The notes under the pieces were generated by a model. The model made no database searches, was not told the DNA's origin, and saw nothing but the letters and a program-made list of their open reading frames with translations. From SIG565 sp045594065 (GTDB lineage Bacteria > Bacillota > Clostridia > Oscillospirales > Acutalibacteraceae): a stretch of DNA of 27,608 nt. A program made the translations under genes and the position numbers. The DNA lies in assembly GCA_045594065.1 (NCBI GenBank), contig JAZNXU010000046.1, positions 1 to 27,608 on the forward strand, in the 5' to 3' direction. This document shows, in pieces, positions 23,124-27,608 of this stretch. The first letter of the stretch is position 1. Every line of letters begins with the position of its first letter.

Positions 23124-24728
23124 ATGCAAACAAAAAATTCAAATTGGCGAATAATTGTGAGCTTTTGTATGGTGATTACCCTCTTTTTTACCTGCATTTT
23201 GCGAATATTTGTAATCAACAACTCAGGCTACACTAAGGTACAACAGCAGAACAACAGCTACAGACTAGAACTTTCAAAGCTAAGGGGAACAATTTTTGAC
23301 TGCAATATGCGCCCACTCACCAATAACACCACCAAAACCGTTGCTGCTTTTATGCCAAACGAATCGGCGGTATCTGCCGCGGCTACAATATTAAATGATA
23401 AAGATACTAAGCGTGTATTAGCTTCTCTTAGAAGCGGCATACCCCAAACTGCCGAAGTTGAAGCTCAAATTGACTGCTACGGTGTGTACTGCACAAAAGT
23501 ATATGTAAACACCTCATCTAGGTTACTTTCACCGCAATTAATAGGATATTTAGATGCAGACGGTCACGGCGTTTCAGGAATACAAAAGGCTTACGATGAC
23601 CTGCTTTATTCAGACAAAACACATTTTATTTCTGTAGCAATCGACGGTCTGGGTAACACCCTAGCAGGTGGTGAGCTTATAGAAACTACCGATGAATCGG
23701 TAATCAACAGCGGCATTAAGCTAACCATTGACAGTGACATTCAGGAAATAACCCGTGATGCTATGAAAAATGTTAAGTGCGGTGCGGCAGTAATCACCGA
23801 GATAGGCACAGGAAAAATACGCGCAATGGTGAGTATGCCCGAGTTTGATGCCGCAAATATTGCCGACTATCTCGGCAATGAAGGCTCTCCGTTTGTGAAT
23901 AGAGCAATATCCGCCTACAATGTTGGCTCGGTATTCAAGCCCTGCGTTGCTGCCGCAGGCATAGAAGCAGGACAAGCGGCATTTACCTATAACTGCACCG
24001 GTATGGCAGAAATTTCGGGGCATACATTTAAGTGCCATAATCTTGCAGGTCACAAGACAATCGGACTTAAAGACGCTCTTGCCTATTCGTGTAATGTGTT
24101 TTTCTATAATATTGCGGTAAGGCTTGGAGCTGACAGTGTTTACAGTATGTCGTCCGCCTTAGGTTTTGGCTCGGGTTATGAAATCTGCAACGGCATCAGC
24201 TGCTCGGCAACCCTCACAAGCACCCAAACTCTGCGCCAAAACGACCGCGCACTCGTAAATCTGAGCATAGGTCAAGGTGAACTGCTGCTGAGCCCTGTGT
24301 CCATTCTGTCGCTTTACGAAGCCATTGCAAACGGTGGAATATATTACCCCCAAACAGTAATTGAGGGGGTTGTTACAAACGGCGCCGTAAAGGCGGAAAG
24401 TACCGCCCTGCCCACCCGCGTTATGAGTAGTGAAACGGCAGAAACAATTAAAAATCATTTAGCGGCTGTTTTAGAATACGGCACGGGTACCAAAGCAAAT
24501 CCAACACTTACCACCGCCGCCGGCAAAACCGCAACCGCCGAAACCGGTTGGGAAAAGAACGGAAGACTTGTCGAAAATTCTTGGTTTTGCGGATTCTTTC
24601 CGCTTGAAAACCCAAAATATGCAGTAGCAATATTGATTGAGGATTCATTGGGCGGAGATGATATTGCTGCCCCAGTTTTTAGTAGCATTGCGGACGGCAT
24701 AACCACACTTGAAAATTCAAAAAAATAG
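23124..24728 (+). CDS. Class B penicillin-binding protein (PBP2/SpoVD-type transpeptidase)
   Basis: This is a single-pass membrane D,D-transpeptidase for peptidoglycan cross-linking, 534 residues. A membrane segment at about 10-30 is followed by a short dimerisation-type domain (LRGTIFDCNMRPL) and the transpeptidase domain. The three motifs are Ser269-x-x-Lys272 (GSVFKP), Ser322-Cys-Asn324 and Lys468-Thr-Ala (GKTATAET, where KTG is usual; FtsI/SpoVD members use K-T-G-T). It has no glycosyltransferase domain and no C-terminal PASTA repeats. It follows the mltG/U32 pair but is separated by a hairpin, so its expression may be attenuated. An internal role in sporulation rather than vegetative division cannot be judged from sequence. 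Confidence 0.92.
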   Translation: MQTKNSNWRIIVSFCMVITLFFTCILRIFVINNSGYTKVQQQNNSYRLELSKLRGTIFDCNMRPLTNNTTKTVAAFMPNESAVSAAATILNDKDTKRVLASLRSGIPQTAEVEAQIDCYGVYCTKVYVNTSSRLLSPQLIGYLDADGHGVSGIQKAYDDLLYSDKTHFISVAIDGLGNTLAGGELIETTDESVINSGIKLTIDSDIQEITRDAMKNVKCGAAVITEIGTGKIRAMVSMPEFDAANIADYLGNEGSPFVNRAISAYNVGSVFKPCVAAAGIEAGQAAFTYNCTGMAEISGHTFKCHNLAGHKTIGLKDALAYSCNVFFYNIAVRLGADSVYSMSSALGFGSGYEICNGISCSATLTSTQTLRQNDRALVNLSIGQGELLLSPVSILSLYEAIANGGIYYPQTVIEGVVTNGAVKAESTALPTRVMSSETAETIKNHLAAVLEYGTGTKANPTLTTAAGKTATAETGWEKNGRLVENSWFCGFFPLENPKYAVAILIEDSLGGDDIAAPVFSSIADGITTLENSKK

Positions 24729-24739
24729 TAAAACAGTTA

Positions 24740-24767
24740 TTGACAATATCAAAATTTATGGTATAAT
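24740..24767 (+). promoter_or_regulatory. Promoter of the tRNA pair
   Basis: A perfect TTGACA (24740-24745), a 16-base spacer and a perfect TATAAT (24762-24767) with an extended TGG before it. It lies 16 bases before tRNA-Met and probably drives both tRNAs. Confidence 0.85.
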
Positions 24768-24783
24768 GTTTTAGTGCTGATAC

Positions 24784-24860
24784 GGACCAGTAGCTCAGTT
24801 GGTTAGAGCAACCGGCTCATAACCGGTCGGTCCGGGGTTCGAGTCCCTGCTGGTCCACCA
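24784..24860 (+). tRNA. tRNA-Met(CAT)
   Basis: The 77-nt gene has acceptor GGACCAG/CTGGTCC, discriminator A and encoded CCA. The anticodon stem CCGGC/GCCGG-type pairing encloses CAT. The acceptor pairs perfectly at position 1-72 (G-C), as in elongator tRNA-Met, not initiator. A tRNA-Ile(CAT) with lysidine is a less likely reading. Its last 14 bases recur at 25004-25017. Confidence 0.93.
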
Positions 24861-25025
24861 GTATTAGCTATTATAAAAGCGAATAGAATTAATTATAATT
24901 CAGCTTACACAAAGCACCCCGCTTCAAGCTTCGCACAGCTCGCTTTCAGCGACAGGGACTTTCGTGTGTAAAACGCTCCACCGGAGCCTTTTCCAAGACG
25001 AAACTGCTGGTCCACCAGTATTAGC
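24847..25025. repeat. Direct duplication of the tRNA-Met 3' end
   Basis: A 22-base stretch (24847-24868), comprising the last 14 bases of tRNA-Met and eight bases after it, is repeated exactly at 25004-25025. The 135 bases between hold a nested hairpin (TTTCGT...ACGAAA outside, GCTCC/GGAGC inside at 24960-25003). No protein is credible here. The layout resembles attachment sites flanking a small element at a tRNA 3' end, but a tandem duplication explains it as well. Confidence 0.8.
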
Positions 25026-25108
25026 AAAATTCAAGGCAACTGATTTCGAATTAGTGTCATAATGTCGAAGTTCCGCTTCAAGCTTTGCACAGCTCGCTTT
25101 CAGCGACA
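24919..25108. repeat. 36-nt repeat in two copies between the tRNAs
   Basis: Bases 24919-24954 and 25073-25108 are identical but for one position (TCG against TTG). The unit contains the nested mini-hairpins GCTTCAAGC and CGCTTTCAGCG, as small intergenic repeats often do. The two copies are offset by 154 bases, close to the 157-base offset of the tRNA-end repeat, so one ~155-bp duplication with later change could have made both. Intervening sequences differ. Confidence 0.75.
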
Positions 25109-25128
25109 AAAACAAAAAAACTAAATAC

Positions 25129-25204
25129 AGGGGTATAGCTCAGCTGGTAGAGCATCGGTCTCCAAAACCGAGTGCCGAGGGTTCGATCCCTTCTGCCCCT
25201 GCCA
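25129..25204 (+). tRNA. tRNA-Trp(CCA)
   Basis: The 76-nt gene has acceptor AGGGGTA/TGCCCCT (one G-U pair), discriminator G and encoded CCA. The anticodon stem CGGTC/... encloses CCA in CTCCAAA. The T arm GAGGG-TTCGATC-CCTTC is intact. The mobile element begins just beyond its terminator. Confidence 0.97.
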
Positions 25205-25224
25205 TTCATATCCACAACGGATAT

Positions 25225-25259
25225 AAAAAATAACAGCGATTTTTTCGCTGTTATTTTTT
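25225..25259. terminator. 15-bp bidirectional terminator between tRNA-Trp and the recombinase
   Basis: AAAAAATAACAGCGA (25225-25239) and its exact complement (25245-25259) enclose a five-base loop. Both arms end in A/T runs, so it serves the tRNAs on the plus strand and the recombinase on the minus strand. The recombinase stop codon (25253-25251) lies inside the stem. Confidence 0.9.
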
Positions 25260-26789
25260 TGTGCATTCATCTCTCGATATTTCTTCTTTTACGGTATATG
25301 TACCAGAAATATTATATTCAATAAGTATTTTATCTTTGTGAATTTTCACCTCTTTCACATACTGTTGAACTATTGCTTTGCGGTTTTTAAGAGTTCCGCT
25401 CCCAAGCATCTTTTTAGCTTTCCTAAAGGCAAGTTTAAGTTTGTTTGCATCAATAGTCATTTCGGATATTTTTTGTTCTGTTTCTAAAAGTGATTCTTGC
25501 AGTTGTGATTTTGTCTTTTCTAATTCTTTGAGTTTATCAGTAAGAGCAGCCGAGCCTGTAGAAACAACCAAATCCACAATATTTGAAATGCCTTTTTCGG
25601 TTTCTTTTATTCGTTCTTTTATTTCTTTTTTCCTAAGAACAAATTCACTGTTTTTATTTAAAGCAAATTCATTATACTTTCCAATAATATCAGGTAGTAT
25701 AGCTTCATTAAAAATCTTTTCGGAAAGCCGTTCAAGAATTGCTTTTTCAAGTATATCCCTTTGTATTCCAGTATTATGACATTTCACTTTGCCGTTCTTT
25801 TTAGTACAGTTATAGGAGATATAAACGGAATTTCTATCATTTGCTTTGCGTGAATTTCCTGCATAAGTGCTTCCACACTCACCACAAATTATTTTACCCG
25901 AGAGCAAATATTCTTGTTTTGCTTTATAAGCTGCGGTTCGTTTTCGCCGTTCATTCATTTTTATTTGTACTTTGTCGAAATCTTCTTTAGATATTATTTG
26001 TGGTATTCCACCGTCAATTCGTATAATATCCTCATTTGATTTCATAGCGTGACGATTAAACTTTCCGCTTTCATCGGGATGAACAGACTTGTTATAAATA
26101 TATACTCCCGCATATTTTTCATTACGCAAAATTTCGTATAAACTATTTTTACCAAAAGAAGAACCACGTTTTGTTTTGAATCCGTTGCGGTTAAGCTCAT
26201 TTATTATCGATGTATAGCCTTCACCCGCTAAGTACATTTTAAAAATGAGCTTCACCGCCTCGGCTTCAAAATTATTAATAACATATTTAAGCGTAGATTT
26301 ATCAATATCATATCCAAGGCAAGGCACACCGCCCGTAAATCTGCAAGTCAGGGCATTTTCTTTTAAACCTTTCATCACCTCTCTACGTAAATTTTTGCTA
26401 TAATATTCATTATAACCCTCTATAACGCTTTGAAGTATAACAGATTCGGGAGAGTCGTCGAAGTTTTCAAGAACTGAAATGAGTTTTATTCCATACTTTG
26501 TAAGTTCACGGCGGTATATTGCACTGTCGGCACGATTGCGTGCGAATCTGTCAAGTTTATGAACTATAATAATATCGAATTTCCTGTGTTTTGCATCATC
26601 AATCATATGCTGAAATTCAGCACGATTATCTGTAGTACCGCTTATACCTCTATCCGCATAAACCTTGTGCAGAGCATAGCCGTTATGCTCTGCAAATTCA
26701 GTTATAGCTCTAACCTGAGCTTCAATAGATTCTTCACGCTGCCCGTCAGATGAAAATCTGACATAAGCAACCGCTCTCGTAACAACCAC
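25251..26789 (-). CDS. Large serine recombinase (integrase/transposase type)
   Basis: This is a site-specific DNA recombinase that cuts with a serine and rotates strands, used for integration and excision. From the GTG at 26789 it has 512 residues. The N-terminal catalytic domain shows YVRFSSDGQ with catalytic Ser13, ADRGISGT and IVHKLDRFARNR. Next comes the recombinase domain (VPCLGYDID through the helix before KRGSSFGKNSLYEIL) with NEKYAGVYIYNK, then a zinc ribbon (CGECGS... NCTKK...KCHN), and a coiled coil (KEIKERIKETEKGIS). The start was chosen for AGGAGG eight bases upstream; the GTG at 26798 lies inside that site. The length and order match TnpX/Tn4451-like and large phage integrases. 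Confidence 0.95.
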   Translation of the reverse strand: MVVTRAVAYVRFSSDGQREESIEAQVRAITEFAEHNGYALHKVYADRGISGTTDNRAEFQHMIDDAKHRKFDIIIVHKLDRFARNRADSAIYRRELTKYGIKLISVLENFDDSPESVILQSVIEGYNEYYSKNLRREVMKGLKENALTCRFTGGVPCLGYDIDKSTLKYVINNFEAEAVKLIFKMYLAGEGYTSIINELNRNGFKTKRGSSFGKNSLYEILRNEKYAGVYIYNKSVHPDESGKFNRHAMKSNEDIIRIDGGIPQIISKEDFDKVQIKMNERRKRTAAYKAKQEYLLSGKIICGECGSTYAGNSRKANDRNSVYISYNCTKKNGKVKCHNTGIQRDILEKAILERLSEKIFNEAILPDIIGKYNEFALNKNSEFVLRKKEIKERIKETEKGISNIVDLVVSTGSAALTDKLKELEKTKSQLQESLLETEQKISEMTIDANKLKLAFRKAKKMLGSGTLKNRKAIVQQYVKEVKIHKDKILIEYNISGTYTVKEEISRDECTKK

Positions 26790-26827
26790 ACTCTGCACCT
26801 CCTTTTTATAATGTAATTTGTTTAAAA

Positions 26828-26914
26828 CTATGCAGCTACATTGATGGCGATTTCTTCCATAGATAAAACCTCAAATATTGCTTCTAAAATCAATTCTAAG
26901 TTATTTATTTCCAT
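26828..26914 (-). CDS. Possible 28-residue peptide between relaxase and recombinase
   Basis: ATG at 26914 opens a 28-codon frame with an acidic, amphipathic helical sequence (begins MEINNLELILEAIFEVL; ends in NVAA) and has AAAGGGTG about seven bases upstream. It lies in the gap between the two mobility genes on the same strand, where several elements of this type carry a very small gene. No family was recognised. A leader peptide or an excision-direction factor are both possible, but the size makes a chance frame quite likely. Confidence 0.5.
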   Translation of the reverse strand: MEINNLELILEAIFEVLSMEEIAINVAA

Positions 26915-26954
26915 ACACAATCACCCTTTCTACAGGTATAATATACAGTCAATT

Positions 26955-27575
26955 TTATTCACTATCCTCCTTATATTCATAGTTAGGTATCAAAGGTTTG
27001 ATTAAACCCTCAATGTCGTAAAATATCATTGGCTCAATTAAATTTTGTTCATCACAATCATATTCAGCATCATCTTCAAAATCAAAACAATCATCTTCAT
27101 CAACTGTTATTTCTTCAGTATTCAAACCGCATTTATCTGCAATTTGATTAATTTTATCTTTTAATCGTTGCAAATCACTTCTGCTTTGACTGAATTTATG
27201 ACCGTCGCTTACATTCACAGTATTTATTACAAAATGCGTGTGAATATTTGCAGTGTTCAGATGAACGGCAAAAAGAACCTGAAATCCGTCATATAATTCA
27301 GCAATTTTTTCTGCCATAAAATATGCCGTGTCCGCATCTTTGTCACCTTTAAAGGAAACAACAAAGTGTATATATTCTCTGCCTCCCTCTTTTCCATAAA
27401 ATCTTTTTACGGTTTCCATTCTTTCAAGAGCATTGACACAACTAATTCCGACACCACCTATCAAATCTTCACAGGTCTTTTTCTTATCAGTAACATATTC
27501 GATAATTCTCTTTAATTTGTTTCGTTTTGTATTTGACGTGGAATCTTTTCTGTTATTGAATTTAACAATCGCCAT
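26955..27575 (-). CDS. Relaxase (mobilization nuclease domain, MOBP-like, compact)
   Basis: A relaxase nicks the element at its origin of transfer and pilots the strand into the recipient. The 206-residue protein carries Tyr27 (IIEYVTD), the likely nicking tyrosine, the YIHFVVSFKG strand, and the metal motif HTHFVINTVN with His112, His114 and Asn118 (HxHxxxN). This matches the relaxase domain of PF03432, but the protein ends with an acidic tail (DEDDCFDFEDDAEYD) and no helicase, primase or long helical part, which makes it much shorter than most MOBP relaxases (300 or more). The 33 bases left upstream show no clear origin of transfer. The ribosome-binding site before ATG is weak. Confidence 0.88.
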   Translation of the reverse strand: MAIVKFNNRKDSTSNTKRNKLKRIIEYVTDKKKTCEDLIGGVGISCVNALERMETVKRFYGKEGGREYIHFVVSFKGDKDADTAYFMAEKIAELYDGFQVLFAVHLNTANIHTHFVINTVNVSDGHKFSQSRSDLQRLKDKINQIADKCGLNTEEITVDEDDCFDFEDDAEYDCDEQNLIEPMIFYDIEGLIKPLIPNYEYKEDSE

Positions 27576-27608
27576 AATTCATCACATAACCTTTCTATTT
27601 TTTTAAAC

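Larger units (their letters stand above)
25251..27608 (-). mobile_element. End of an integrative mobilizable element (serine recombinase plus relaxase)
   Basis: The right 2.4 kb holds only mobility functions on the minus strand: a relaxase, a possible small peptide and a large serine recombinase, whose 3' end touches the terminator of tRNA-Trp. Recombinase genes usually lie at an element end, so the boundary is probably between 25204 and 25260; the exact core is not visible because serine-recombinase cores are only two bases. The other end lies outside the window. No coupling protein or type IV secretion gene is seen, so transfer would depend on a helper. Confidence 0.8.

Noticed and set aside
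24924..25266. Two minus-strand open frames ending in VAESELC(E/K)A between and across the tRNAs
   Set aside because: They read antisense through the 36-nt repeat and tRNA-Trp; the shared ending comes from the repeat, and no ribosome-binding site or known domain is present.
1..27608. CRISPR array, restriction system or toxin-antitoxin pair
   Set aside because: No regularly spaced repeats, no methylase or nuclease pair, and the small XRE gene stands without an adjacent toxin.

Overview
The window looks like chromosomal DNA from a low-to-moderate-GC gut-type Firmicute of class Clostridia, probably close to the Oscillospiraceae/Ruminococcaceae. The reasons are strong Shine-Dalgarno sites throughout, a class II galT, thyX rather than thyA, a divergent PRPP synthetase, the SRP RNA-dnaX-ybaB-recR cluster, the mltG/U32 peptidase neighbourhood, and a serine-recombinase mobile element. 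The taxonomic call is inferred from gene content and base composition, not from a marker-gene search.

Layout from left to right. 1-660: the first codons of a minus-strand gene leaving the window, its promoter, a frameshifted membrane-protein remnant, and a perfect terminator hairpin. 662-4600 (minus): SRP RNA followed by the tightly packed set dnaX, ybaB, recR, a DUF896/YnzC-type small gene and a D-2-hydroxyacid dehydrogenase. 4659-12818 (plus): one unbroken run from a good promoter to a strong terminator. It encodes a beta-helix acyltransferase-like protein, a Nudix hydrolase, a prokaryotic RING-finger membrane protein, a zinc-ribbon/DUF2628 membrane protein, GalU, a YjjG-like HAD phosphatase, the potassium uptake pair TrkA/TrkH and a membrane-anchored protein of unknown role.

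12822-15440: methylglyoxal synthase and a lipoprotein amidase (minus), a small XRE regulator (plus), a GNAT gene broken by one nonsense codon, and a four-helix-bundle protein gene whose end overlaps the GNAT start. Between the amidase and the regulator, a perfect 12-bp palindrome forms the shared -10 region of two back-to-back promoters. 15441-18497 (minus): a composite inverted repeat, tRNA-Ser(GGA), galT behind a consensus promoter, and a PRPP synthetase paralogue.

18604-25204 (plus): thyX and a dTMP kinase (dUMP to dTDP), a DJ-1/PfpI protein, MltG, a U32 peptidase (tRNA-hydroxylation family), a terminator-like hairpin that holds the ribosome-binding site of a class B penicillin-binding protein, then tRNA-Met and tRNA-Trp. 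Between the two tRNAs the 3' end of tRNA-Met is duplicated and a 36-nt repeat occurs twice. 25251-27608 (minus): the end of an integrative mobilizable element, with a large serine recombinase, a possible 28-residue peptide gene and a compact MOBP-type relaxase, abutting the tRNA-Trp terminator.

The most unusual features are the promoter palindrome at 14134-14145, the RING/zinc-ribbon membrane pair, the tRNA-linked repeats at 24847-25108, the four-helix-bundle gene beside a composite inverted repeat, and the mobile element at the right edge. No CRISPR array and no clear new defence system is visible.
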